From contig CAJXOS010000003.1 of the NCBI GenBank assembly GCA_913057725.1, positions 1 through 64,000 of the forward strand: 64,000 nt of DNA, given 5' to 3'. A program made the position numbers and the translations under genes. The DNA is from an uncultured Lewinella sp. (lineage in GTDB: Bacteria; Bacteroidota; Bacteroidia; Chitinophagales; Saprospiraceae). The notes beneath the pieces are model-generated. The model was not told the DNA's origin. It did not search any database and saw only the letters and a list, made by a program, of their open reading frames with translations. This document shows positions 9,678 through 18,131 of the stretch, in pieces; within the stretch, counting starts at the first letter, position 1, and each line of letters begins with the position of its first letter.

Positions 9678-10342
9678 AATCTTTTGAGATGGCCTCCATT
9701 AAATAGGTACACCAGGAGTAAAATGATGAATGAGATAACGAAGAGAACAAGCGAGTATTGATTGGCCGCCGCGTAGTTTAATGACTCGACCTCATCGTAG
9801 ACGGCTATTGCGGCTACCTTGGTCAGGCCTGGTATATTGCCGCCAATCATAAGTACCACGCCAAATTCACCTATCGTATGTGCAAAAGCCAATACAATGC
9901 CGGTGAGTAAGGAAGGTTTGATGTTGGGCAGCAATACGCGACGAAGCGTAGTCCAACGCGATTTCCCTAAAATATAAGCGGCTTCCTTTAGGGAAGGAGA
10001 GAGGTTTGCCAGGCCGGATTGAATGGGGTGAACCATGAATGGCAGACTATAAATCATGGAGGCAAACACTAGTCCCTCAAAGGAGAACACCAGTCTCAGG
10101 CCTAAATTAGCCTCCAGCCATTGCCCGAAAGCATTATTAGGGCTAAACGCCAGTAAGAGATAAAAACCCAAGACAGTAGGCGGCAATACCAGTGGCATAC
10201 TGACTAAGGCCTCCACAACCGCCTTGAACCTGGCCTTGGAATATGCTAACCAATACGCTAGCGGTAAGGACACCACAAATAATAACACGGTGGTGATCAA
10301 CGCCAAGCGAAAGGTTAACAGTAGTGGAGACCAGTCGATCAT
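9668..10342 (-). CDS. modB: Molybdate ABC transporter permease
   Basis: Inner-membrane permease of 224 residues with about five to six transmembrane segments. It has the binding-protein-dependent transport signature EAAYILGKSRWTTLRRVLLP (EAA motif), which docks the ATPase. FAHTIGEFGVVLMIGGNIPG is a typical ModB/CysT segment. The ATG follows the modA stop directly with no gap, and the end overlaps modC. The length is normal for ModB. Confidence 0.93.
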   Translation of the reverse strand: MIDWSPLLLTFRLALITTVLLFVVSLPLAYWLAYSKARFKAVVEALVSMPLVLPPTVLGFYLLLAFSPNNAFGQWLEANLGLRLVFSFEGLVFASMIYSLPFMVHPIQSGLANLSPSLKEAAYILGKSRWTTLRRVLLPNIKPSLLTGIVLAFAHTIGEFGVVLMIGGNIPGLTKVAAIAVYDEVESLNYAAANQYSLVLFVISFIILLLVYLFNGGHLKRFWL

Positions 10343-11122
10343 TTAAAGGTCAGTTAAGTAGCCAAATGTATCTAAAATTTCCTTGGCTTGAGCGGATAAA
10401 AGAAAGTCGGCAAAAGCTTGAGCATCCGCTTTACTGGCATCATCTTGTTGGAGGACTACTACACCTTGTTCAATAGGATGATATTGCTCTGGTGGAATAA
10501 GCGTCCAATGGCCACTGTCTTTAAGTATCGGAGATTGTACTACCGCTAAGGCCGTGAAACCAACCTCCGCCGCACCGCTGATGATGAACTGATTGGTTTG
10601 TGCAATGCTCTCTCCGTACACCAATTTTTTCTCGAGAGGCCCTGTCAGTTGATTTGCGGCTAAAACTTGTGCGGCTGCATGGCCGTATGGTGCTGTCTTG
10701 GGGTTGGCCATGGCAATATGGGCTACCGCTCCATCCGTAAGTTGATCCAAGTGGGGCGGCCCTGTGTTGGAGGTGCTCCAAAGTACGAGTTGCCCATGTG
10801 CATAAACTGCGGGTGGGCCAGATGTGAGGCCAGCTTGGTGTAAGCTTTCAGGATATTTGAGATCCGCTGAAACAAAAACATCAAAGGGTGCGCCAGCTTG
10901 AATTTGAGCAGTTAGCTTGCCGGAGGAGCTAATCACGATTTCGCACTTGATGCCAGTCTCTTTGGTGAAGGCTGAGACCAAGTCTTCCATAGCAAACTGC
11001 ATGTTAGCTGCTGTCGCGATCACTAGTTTAGGTTCGCTTTCCTGTTGCCCGCATCCGAAGAATAGGAACAGGGTGATCAGGAGCAGGGATGATTGAGTCT
11101 TGGTCAGCGAGGACAAATGCAT
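10343..11122 (-). CDS. modA: Molybdate-binding lipoprotein
   Basis: Periplasmic solute-binding protein of the ModABC importer, 259 residues, anchored as a lipoprotein (lipobox FFGC, Cys24). The mature part opens with LVIATAANMQFAMEDL and has the ISSSGKLTAQIQAGAPFDVFVSA segment, whose Ser residues bind the oxyanion in this family. The gene starts the modABC operon. A 164-base gap with no clear promoter match separates it from the divergent M20 peptidase gene. No molybdenum-cofactor riboswitch was recognised. Confidence 0.92.
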   Translation of the reverse strand: MHLSSLTKTQSSLLLITLFLFFGCGQQESEPKLVIATAANMQFAMEDLVSAFTKETGIKCEIVISSSGKLTAQIQAGAPFDVFVSADLKYPESLHQAGLTSGPPAVYAHGQLVLWSTSNTGPPHLDQLTDGAVAHIAMANPKTAPYGHAAAQVLAANQLTGPLEKKLVYGESIAQTNQFIISGAAEVGFTALAVVQSPILKDSGHWTLIPPEQYHPIEQGVVVLQQDDASKADAQAFADFLLSAQAKEILDTFGYLTDL

Positions 11123-11286
11123 GCGTAAATGTAGTATTTGATGCTGGTAACCAATGGTGTGGGTTGATTACGCTTGTTCGAAATCATAAACCATTTTTCT
11201 GGGATTTTGCTTAGGTTTAGCTTTAACTTTTTTGGAAACGGCGGCTTTTTGGCCCGTGTCATTGTTCACCATAGACATTATTTTCT

Positions 11287-12795
11287 ATGCGAATCTGGTA
11301 TACTTTTCTTCTAACATTAGCGGGTTTTTCATTTTTGGCGGCTCAGCCTGATTATGTAACTCGACAGGCTGCTCTTGATATGCTACCTGCTTTTTGCGAT
11401 TTTTTGCGGATGCCTTGCGATGCAAATACGCCATCAGAGTTGGACGCAAATATTGAGTGGTGTGATCAACAATTTACGCAGCGTGGTTTCGAGGTAAAAC
11501 ACATACCTACTGCTGGCATTGAGGTACTGCTGGCCGAGTATGAAGTAGATGAAAGACTGCCGGTTGTTCTATTTTATGTACAAGTGGATGGACAACCTGT
11601 TGATGCTTCCAAGTGGGCAAATGGAGCGCCCTATACTCCGATGCTAGGCAAGCCCACCGCTGATGGTTATACCTTCCTAGACGAATTGCCAACAGATTTC
11701 TCTGCGGTTGACCCGTCCTATCGAATTTTTAGTAGAGCTACCTCGGATGCTAAAGGTCCTATTGCTATGTTTTTAGCAGCCTGGGATTATATGCTGCAAC
11801 AAGAAGAAGAACCGGCCTTCAATGTTAAGGTTATAATGGATACGGAAGAGGAGCTAGGGTCTCCGAATCTACCGCCTGTAGTTGTAGCGGAGCGGGAAGC
11901 TTTAGCCGCGGATCATTTTGTGATTTTGGACGGCCCGCCGCATATCACTAATCCTCCTACTTTGGTCTTTGGAGCACGTGGTATCGCTACGGCCCGAGTA
12001 ACCATTTACGGCCCACGCGTGCCACTACACAGTGGACACTATGGCAACTATGCACCTAATCCAGCTTTGCGAATTGCGCAGTTGTTGGCTTCGATGAAAA
12101 ATGATGCTGGTTTGGTGACTATCCCTTATTGGTATGAGGGGATTACGCTTAGCGAAGAAGTCAAAAAAACGCTTGCTGAGGTGCCGGATGATCTGGCAAG
12201 TATTAATCATAAACTCGGCTTTGCTGCCCCAGATCAGGTAGGTGGAAGCCTGCAAGAAGCCATTCAATACCCAAGTCTTAATGTGCGAGGTCTTTCCTCG
12301 GGTTGGGTTGGGGCTGCGGCTCGGACGATTATCCCCGCCAATGCAGTGGCTAACTTGGATATTCGCCTAGTCAAGGAAAGCGATCCCGAACGTTTGATGG
12401 ACTTGCTTCAGGCACACATCCGCGCCCAGGGCTATTTCCTGATCACTGATGGTCGTGAGCCTACGGATGCAGAAAGAGACCAATATCCTCGAATCGCTTC
12501 GTTTGGTTATAAGGTGGCTTACGGGGCATTTCGGACGCCATTAGATGCGCCAACTGGGCAGTGGTTGGAGAACGCGCTCCGAGAGACATTGAAAGAAGAT
12601 GTGGTGAAAATCCGTACACATGGAGGCTCCATTCCGATTGCGCCTTTTGTTGAAACATTGGGAGTGCCAGCTGTCATTGTGCCATTGGTAAATCCAGATA
12701 ACAACCAGCACAGTCCAAACGAAAATTTAATGTTGAGTAACTATTTCCGCGGTGTGGAAACCTGCTATGGAATCTTACGGACATCGATACCTTAG
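11287..12795 (+). CDS. Secreted M20 family metallopeptidase-like hydrolase
   Basis: A 502-residue protein with a signal peptide (cut near Ala19-Gln20) and an M20 (ArgE/DapE/CPG2/dipeptidase) fold. Metal-site elements seen are D101 in VDGQPVD, D154 in SDAKG, the catalytic Glu pair in DTEEELGS (185-192) and the last His in NNQHSPNE near the C-terminus. The dimerisation lid lies between about 240 and 360. The first metal ligand, normally His in a GHxD motif, is Gln99 here (VQVDG), which may alter or lower metal binding. It may act on peptides or acylated amino acids in the periplasm; the substrate is unknown. It is monocistronic by spacing, and no signal for regulation was found. Confidence 0.85.
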   Translation: MRIWYTFLLTLAGFSFLAAQPDYVTRQAALDMLPAFCDFLRMPCDANTPSELDANIEWCDQQFTQRGFEVKHIPTAGIEVLLAEYEVDERLPVVLFYVQVDGQPVDASKWANGAPYTPMLGKPTADGYTFLDELPTDFSAVDPSYRIFSRATSDAKGPIAMFLAAWDYMLQQEEEPAFNVKVIMDTEEELGSPNLPPVVVAEREALAADHFVILDGPPHITNPPTLVFGARGIATARVTIYGPRVPLHSGHYGNYAPNPALRIAQLLASMKNDAGLVTIPYWYEGITLSEEVKKTLAEVPDDLASINHKLGFAAPDQVGGSLQEAIQYPSLNVRGLSSGWVGAAARTIIPANAVANLDIRLVKESDPERLMDLLQAHIRAQGYFLITDGREPTDAERDQYPRIASFGYKVAYGAFRTPLDAPTGQWLENALRETLKEDVVKIRTHGGSIPIAPFVETLGVPAVIVPLVNPDNNQHSPNENLMLSNYFRGVETCYGILRTSIP

Positions 12796-12883
12796 AAAGG
12801 GGCTAGTGTTTAAGTTGGAAAGTGTAACTTTAGCCCAGCGCTGCTCGTAAGCGGTATAGATTGGAAAGAATTAAATCACCTTC

Positions 12884-13864
12884 ATGCGGTTAGGGTTTCT
12901 ATTTAGTTTGCTGCTATTTATTGCTGCCTCCTTGGCGGCTCAGGATAGTAGTAATCCATTTGAGTTGGTACCGCGTTTAGACCCTGAAAAACAGGAAGTC
13001 GAAGCAGCGGTAGAACTTGTCGAGGAGGCAGCTCCAGTCAATCCTTTTGACATCGGGACGCCCACAACATCTACCGCACCTGCCGCCAGTGAATCGGTAA
13101 ATACAAACAATAATCCTTTTGAGTTAAATGCTGATGAGGATGCAGTTAGTGAAAAACCAGTTGATACCAGGCCTGAGGAACAACCGTCAGCAGAATTAGG
13201 AGCGGAAGAGGAAGTTGTTTCTGCTACCGGGACATTGTTAATCTTAGCATTGGTAGTTCTGGTTTTTGCTACGATCAGCCTTTTGTTTTTTCGCAGTATT
13301 TATGCCAGATGTTATCGAGCACTATTCAATGATAATCTGTTATCCCAGTTATATAGGGAGCGTGAAGCAGGTGCATTAGGTAGCTTCTTGATCATGTATG
13401 GTGTCTTTTTCGTGGCTGCAGGCTTCTTTATCGCCCTTGCAGGCCAGTATTTTGATCTTTTTCCTTCAGGTCAACTATGGCGTACCACTTGGTACTCTTC
13501 TGTAGGTCTATTCTCCTTGCTACTGCTTAAGCACTTAATACTTGCTATTCTGGGGTACGTTTTCCCAATTGGTAAAGAGACTCGGCGATACAGTTTTGCC
13601 ATTATGGTCTTCTGGATCATTGGTGGACTCATCCTAAGCCTCGGAGCTTTGCTATTGGCTTACGCACCAGAGGGCGCCGAGAAGGTGCTAATATGGGGTA
13701 CGATCGGTCTTTTGGTTTTGCTCTATCTATTACGTAGCCTGCGCGGCTTTTTCATCGCTAATCGCTTTATATTCAGTTATCAGTTTCACTTTTTGTCGTA
13801 TATTTGCGCCGTTGAAATCGGGCCTGCCCTATGTTTTATTAAAGTATTAACCGATTTCCAGTAG
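12884..13864 (+). CDS. DUF4271 membrane protein
   Basis: A 326-residue protein with a signal peptide, then a low-complexity acidic region with repeated NPFEL/NPFD words (residues ~25-100), then about six transmembrane helices (from ~113). The membrane part matches the Bacteroidota family DUF4271, whose gene commonly lies just before a uroporphyrinogen-III-synthase-like gene, as here. Function is unknown. The repeated NPFEL words in the exported linker are unusual and could be a short binding motif. The next gene follows within 65 bases, so co-transcription is likely. Confidence 0.8.
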   Translation: MRLGFLFSLLLFIAASLAAQDSSNPFELVPRLDPEKQEVEAAVELVEEAAPVNPFDIGTPTTSTAPAASESVNTNNNPFELNADEDAVSEKPVDTRPEEQPSAELGAEEEVVSATGTLLILALVVLVFATISLLFFRSIYARCYRALFNDNLLSQLYREREAGALGSFLIMYGVFFVAAGFFIALAGQYFDLFPSGQLWRTTWYSSVGLFSLLLLKHLILAILGYVFPIGKETRRYSFAIMVFWIIGGLILSLGALLLAYAPEGAEKVLIWGTIGLLVLLYLLRSLRGFFIANRFIFSYQFHFLSYICAVEIGPALCFIKVLTDFQ

Positions 13865-13926
13865 CGTAAAGCGGTGCTGATTTCGCGTTGATGGTTGGCC
13901 TTTTCCCTAAAAAAAGAAATTCGTGC

Positions 13927-14706
13927 ATGGCAGCAAACGGCAAAGTCATGGAGGAGACGTTTGAGCGCGTCAAGAGTATACTCGTTTCTCAGCCTAAACC
14001 GGAGCGTTCTCCCTATTATGAGCTAGAGGAACGGTATGGCTTACAAATTGATTGGCGCCCGTTTATTCAGGTAGAAGGAGTGCCAACTAAGGAGTTTCGC
14101 AAGCAGCGCATTCGTCCAGATGAGTATACGGCTATCATCTTTACAGCAAAGAATGCTGTTGATCATTTCTTCCGCATCTGCGAGGACATGCGAATCACGA
14201 TGCCTCAAGAAACGAAGTACTTCTGTTTGACGGAGGCTATCGCTAACTACCTTCAGAAGTTTATCGTTTATCGTAAGCGTAAGGTGTCTGTAGGTAAGCG
14301 CACTATTCAAGATTTAAGCACACAGCTTAAGAAGAATAAAGACGAGAAGTTCTTACTTCCATGTAGCAACTTGGGAGCCAAAAAGGTGGTAACCTACCTA
14401 GATGAACTTGCACTGGACTGGACTGATGCCATGATGTATCGGACTGTAAGCAGTGACCTCTCTGATTTGAGCGATGTGACTTACGATATCCTAGTGTTCT
14501 TCAGCCCTCTGGGTATTACCTCACTTTACGAGAACTTCCCAGACTTCAAGCAGAATGATACTCGCCTAGCAGTGTTTGGCTCTAGTACTACTAACGCAGT
14601 AGAGGAGCGTGGCCTACAGGTAAATATTCGGGTGAAGCCACCAGAGGTGCCTTCTATGACTAAGGCGCTAGAGATTTATCTAAAGCAATCGAATCCGGAC
14701 GTATAG
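13927..14706 (+). CDS. hemD: Uroporphyrinogen-III synthase family protein
   Basis: Predicted HemD-fold protein of about 259 residues, which closes the linear tetrapyrrole in haem synthesis. Family cues are the opening VKSILVSQPKP, YTAIIFTAKNAVDHFF in domain 1, KYFCLTEAIANYLQ at the hinge, and DILVFFSPLGITSLYENFP plus LAVFGSSTTNAVEERGL in domain 2. HemD is poorly conserved in sequence, so the call rests on this pattern and on the DUF4271 neighbour. I start at 13927, because the ATG at 13888 adds 13 residues without family character. A strong terminator follows. Confidence 0.78.
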   Translation: MAANGKVMEETFERVKSILVSQPKPERSPYYELEERYGLQIDWRPFIQVEGVPTKEFRKQRIRPDEYTAIIFTAKNAVDHFFRICEDMRITMPQETKYFCLTEAIANYLQKFIVYRKRKVSVGKRTIQDLSTQLKKNKDEKFLLPCSNLGAKKVVTYLDELALDWTDAMMYRTVSSDLSDLSDVTYDILVFFSPLGITSLYENFPDFKQNDTRLAVFGSSTTNAVEERGLQVNIRVKPPEVPSMTKALEIYLKQSNPDV

Positions 14707-14735
14707 TAGGGTAATCTACTTGCGGTTCAAATAAT

Positions 14736-14772
14736 AAAATCCCGAGTGCCATTACAGGTGCTCGGGATTTTT
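14736..14772 (+). terminator. Terminator after hemD
   Basis: The stem pairs aaaatcccgagtgcc with ggtgctcgggatttt (two G-U wobbles) around the 6-base loop 14751-14756. The stem end and following T run (14767-14772) complete a rho-independent terminator. Confidence 0.85.
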
Positions 14773-14828
14773 AGTTCAACTATCCTAATTGCTGACTGTT
14801 TTAATGACTTAAGTATCATAACTGTCGG

Positions 14829-15455
14829 ATGACTCAGAACCTTATTTCCCGCCTGGAGGATAGACTCCGTCGCCCACTACCTGGGCGTGCTGCACAATAT
14901 CAGATGGCACATGCTGTGCGACAAGATACGCCGCCCCCACCTCCTGATGCGCGCGAAGCGGGTGTGTTGGCATTACTCTTTCCTAAGGAGCAAGACTGGC
15001 ACCTAACATTAATCTTACGTCAGAATAATAAACCTAATGATAGGCACGGCGGGCAGGTGAGTTTTCCTGGGGGGAAGCGAGAGCAATCGGATGCAGATTT
15101 ACAAGCGACGGCTCTCAGAGAAGCGGAAGAAGAGGTAGGAATAGATCGAACGGCAGTACGATTATTAGGAGGTTTGTCCGAATTGTACATTCCTGTGAGC
15201 AATTTTCGGGTGCAGCCTTACGTAGGTTTTATTGATCATCAACCTACGTTTAATCCTCAACCTGAAGAAGTGCAAGAAATTCTGGAGGTGCCATTCCGGC
15301 AATTCCTAGATAACCAAACCCGCAGAAAGAAAGATCTGCATTTGTATCCGCAACTGGTGCTGCGCGATGTACCTTATTTTGATGTACATGACCAGACGGT
15401 ATGGGGCGCAACTGCAATGATGATTAGTGAGTTAGTTGCTGTTTTGGAAGATTAG
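14829..15455 (+). CDS. NUDIX hydrolase, CoA-pyrophosphatase (NudL) type
   Basis: A 208-residue NUDIX enzyme expected to cut the pyrophosphate of CoA or a related nucleotide. It has the NudL hallmark LTLILRQNNKPNDRHGGQVSFPGG pattern in pieces (LTxxR...GGQVSFPGG), followed by the metal-binding NUDIX helix REAEEEVGI. The first Glu of the generic NUDIX box is not at the usual place, as is common in the NudL group. Its stop overlaps, tail to tail, the end of the minus-strand hypothetical gene by 4 bases. Confidence 0.85.
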   Translation: MTQNLISRLEDRLRRPLPGRAAQYQMAHAVRQDTPPPPPDAREAGVLALLFPKEQDWHLTLILRQNNKPNDRHGGQVSFPGGKREQSDADLQATALREAEEEVGIDRTAVRLLGGLSELYIPVSNFRVQPYVGFIDHQPTFNPQPEEVQEILEVPFRQFLDNQTRRKKDLHLYPQLVLRDVPYFDVHDQTVWGATAMMISELVAVLED

Positions 15456-16054
15456 TCTTCTAACAAAATAACCATCAAGTCTTTGAAATCCTGCACCGGC
15501 AGGAAGTTAAAGTCTTGATAATGGGTTGCTCTCAACCGCAGGTGATGGACTACCTCATCCCGGATCTCCAATTCGATCGTGATGTTACCATACTGTTGAT
15601 TCATTTTCTCTCCTTCGATGATTTCAAAGCGAGGCTTGAGGTAATGCCGCTCAACTGTTTCTATCCAGCTGGATCTGCTATAGGTGCGGGTATCGGATAT
15701 TTGGGTTCGGTAGTTGAGCGTTTTTACCCTTTCCTTGAGAAAGTCGAAGAAAAAAGTGGCTTCCTGACGACTGTAGTTTGTCTGGCGAAAATGAGCAATA
15801 AAACCTTGTGAAGAAGGGATTTTGAGAAAGTCAACATTACCACTGGCGCGCGATTTACCGTTCTGCAGGTAATGGTGATATTCATCCCGGACCCATTGTC
15901 TCAATTGTTTGAGTACATACGAATTTCGCCACTCCTCATATGCTGCTTGTTCTTCCTCACTACGCTGGATGAGTTCATGAATGGCCGGTACAGCAGGAGA
16001 ACTATTCTCTACTGCTTGCTGCAAATTGAAGAGGCGTTGCCAAAAACCGGACAT
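15452..16054 (-). CDS. Hypothetical protein, 200 residues
   Basis: I do not recognise a family. The protein is soluble, with no signal peptide or membrane segment. The first half is helical and charged (EEEQAAYEEWRNSYVLKQL). The second half looks alpha/beta, with paired strands such as NITIELEIRDEVVHHLRLRA. A central segment, HFRQTNYSRQEATFFFDFLKE, could be a short DNA- or protein-binding helix pair, but this is only an impression. It ends tail to tail with the NUDIX gene. Confidence 0.65.
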   Translation of the reverse strand: MSGFWQRLFNLQQAVENSSPAVPAIHELIQRSEEEQAAYEEWRNSYVLKQLRQWVRDEYHHYLQNGKSRASGNVDFLKIPSSQGFIAHFRQTNYSRQEATFFFDFLKERVKTLNYRTQISDTRTYSRSSWIETVERHYLKPRFEIIEGEKMNQQYGNITIELEIRDEVVHHLRLRATHYQDFNFLPVQDFKDLMVILLED

Positions 16055-16190
16055 AGATGATCAATCAATTTGTGAACGATCCGGATAGATTTTCTATCCA
16101 TGCTTCGTGGATTTAATAACAGCAGGAAAATCAGATAGTTCTTAGGGGGTGGTAGTAAGAAGAGGGTTGATGCATTTATCCGATTATCGT

Positions 16191-16198
16191 TATTTTTG
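16191..16198 (+). promoter_or_regulatory. Bacteroidota -7 box TATTTTTG
   Basis: An exact TAnnTTTG match lies 23 bases before the ATG at 16222. A TTG at 16167-16169 sits 21 bases upstream and could serve as the -33 element. The short leader is typical for the phylum. Confidence 0.5.
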
Positions 16199-16221
16199 AC
16201 CACGCACCAGAAAGCGCTAAC

Positions 16222-17007
16222 ATGTCCTGGGACGCCCCTCATTCATTGTTGTATTATCTACTCTTGCTGACCCTTGGGGGAGGAGTGCTACTAAGCTTCT
16301 GCATTGGAGGTCTGTTTTTTCTTAAACGGACTGGGGTTAAGCGAGCGAATATGTTTTATGGCTTACTTCTGATTTGTATCGGTGCAACGCTGCTTCACAA
16401 CATCATTTATGTAGTTGGTTTCTATGACGATTATCCTCGGTGGAAGTTTTTCCCAATTTACTTCACCTTATTGGTGCCTACGTTGCTGTTCTACCACGTT
16501 AAATTAAGCCTTTACCCAAAGTATCGCTTGCGCTTATCTGATGCAAAGCACTTCCTGTTGCCGTTGTCTCAATGGCTTTTCTTTTGGTCTATTTTTCTGA
16601 GGCCATTGGCAGATAAATTGGATGCCGGACGACAGTTTTACAACCCCTTCTACGGAGGCCTTGAACAGGCTATCTATCTCGTTTCATTTTTCGCCTACAT
16701 TTATTTCTCCTATCGCTATGTATATCATCGTAGAAGCGGTAAACGGCTCACTATAGCAGAAGGCCGTAAAGTGTGGTATTTAAGTAAACTGCTAAAGGGA
16801 TTATTCCTTTTGTTTGGGATCCATACGGCTTTTGTTTTGACGGATTTTTTCGTCTATCAATTTTTCTACATTAATCTACGTTCTGTACGGGTGTACGCAG
16901 GCCTTGGTGCGCTGTCTTTTGCAGCTTTAGTTTACTTCCTCAGTATATACGGCTTCCAAGTGTTGTTTTGGGGGCGTAGGTTATTTGGTAATCAAAGAAA
17001 ATGGTAA
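16222..17007 (+). CDS. Seven-TM membrane protein like the sensor half of AraC-type regulators
   Basis: A 261-residue membrane protein with about seven hydrophobic helices from residue 8 to the end. It resembles the membrane half found in some Bacteroidota 7TM AraC-family regulators, but it ends right after the last helix (VLFWGRRLFGNQRKW) and no helix-turn-helix follows. The start is backed by the promoter-like box just upstream. Its stop lies inside the start of the LD-carboxypeptidase gene (7-base overlap), so the two may work in the cell envelope together. Function is unknown. Confidence 0.75.
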   Translation: MSWDAPHSLLYYLLLLTLGGGVLLSFCIGGLFFLKRTGVKRANMFYGLLLICIGATLLHNIIYVVGFYDDYPRWKFFPIYFTLLVPTLLFYHVKLSLYPKYRLRLSDAKHFLLPLSQWLFFWSIFLRPLADKLDAGRQFYNPFYGGLEQAIYLVSFFAYIYFSYRYVYHRRSGKRLTIAEGRKVWYLSKLLKGLFLLFGIHTAFVLTDFFVYQFFYINLRSVRVYAGLGALSFAALVYFLSIYGFQVLFWGRRLFGNQRKW

Positions 17008-18044
17008 ACATGAATCGGAGGTCTTTCACTCAACGAGCCCTAATTGGATTATCCGCTCTCAGTGCTTTGTCCTGGACTTCATCCTCTAACAGAACGATGA
17101 TCCGGCCAGCTCGTTTGCGCAAAGGAGATCAGGTAGGATTGATAACTCCAGCTTCCTATATTGATGATAGTGGTCTGGAAAAAGCTATCAATAATCTAGA
17201 AAAGCTCGGGCTAAAAGTGGTGAGAGGGCAACATCTGAGAGCAGAGTACGGTAGTATGGCCGGCACAGATGCAGAGCGCTTGGCTGATCTTCACAGCATG
17301 TTTGCAAACCCGGATATAAAAGGTATCTGGTGCGCTCGTGGGGGCTACGGTGCTGCCCGCTTGCTCGATGATATCGATTATGAATTGATTAGACAGAATC
17401 CTAAGGTATTGGTGGGATACAGCGATATTACCGCGCTGCACTGTGCTATCTGGGAGAAAACGGGTCTAGTGACTTTTCATGGCCCAGTAGGTAATTCCAC
17501 ACTCACAGATTACACCCTGGAACAAGTCCAGTCCATTTTATTTAATCCGCAGGAAAGACATAAGATCACCATTTCAGCGGCACAGCTAACAGAGGCTTTA
17601 AGCGATGATGTTTATAAGCCTGGATCTATCGTACCTGGGCAGGCAGAGGGGGAGCTCATAGGAGGGAACCTCAGTTTATTGGCCTCATTGGCAGGGACTG
17701 CTTATTTGCCTGATGTAAAGGGTAAACTGGTATTCATTGAGGATATCGGTGAAAAGCCCTACCGGATTGACCGTATGCTCACAACGCTTCGTCAGGCTTG
17801 GCCTTTAAAAGATGCTGCAGGAATTGCACTAGGTGTCTTTGCAGGTTGTGAGGCCAGTTCAGGAAGCAGGTCGCTATCGCTACAGGAAACACTTAGAGAT
17901 CGTCTAGGCGACCTAGGAATACCAGTCTACTACGGCATTTCCTTTGGACATGTAGACAATATGACCACCCTACCAGTAGGGGTGCGTGCGCAATTAGATG
18001 CAACAGAAGGTGTGCTGACGCTGATGAGTCCAGGAGTGCAATAA
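17001..18044 (+). CDS. LD-carboxypeptidase (S66 family)
   Basis: Serine peptidase that removes the terminal D-Ala from tetrapeptide stems during murein recycling. The Ser-Glu-His triad appears as Ser141 in VGYSDIT, Glu in VFIEDIGEKPYRIDRML and His in ISFGHVDN. The N-terminus has NRRSFTQ plus a hydrophobic stretch, a possible Tat signal, which would place it outside the cytoplasm; most LdcA proteins are cytoplasmic, so this is noteworthy. ATG 17010 (MNRRSFTQ) is an equally good start. It overlaps the 7TM gene upstream. Confidence 0.88.
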   Translation: MVNMNRRSFTQRALIGLSALSALSWTSSSNRTMIRPARLRKGDQVGLITPASYIDDSGLEKAINNLEKLGLKVVRGQHLRAEYGSMAGTDAERLADLHSMFANPDIKGIWCARGGYGAARLLDDIDYELIRQNPKVLVGYSDITALHCAIWEKTGLVTFHGPVGNSTLTDYTLEQVQSILFNPQERHKITISAAQLTEALSDDVYKPGSIVPGQAEGELIGGNLSLLASLAGTAYLPDVKGKLVFIEDIGEKPYRIDRMLTTLRQAWPLKDAAGIALGVFAGCEASSGSRSLSLQETLRDRLGDLGIPVYYGISFGHVDNMTTLPVGVRAQLDATEGVLTLMSPGVQ

Positions 18045-18065
18045 ATCTCTCATTTCATAGAAGAC

Positions 18066-18109
18066 ATAAAAAAGTGGGTGTGAAGAAACTGTACTCTTCA
18101 CACCCACTT
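18066..18109 (-). terminator. Terminator of pyk
   Basis: A perfect 15-bp stem (18072-18086 with 18095-18109) with an 8-base loop. On the minus strand it is followed by a T run (complement of 18066-18071). It sits 23 bases beyond the pyk stop and can also slow transcription from the convergent gene. Confidence 0.88.
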
Positions 18110-18131
18110 AATATAGTATCCGGAGGGAGTT

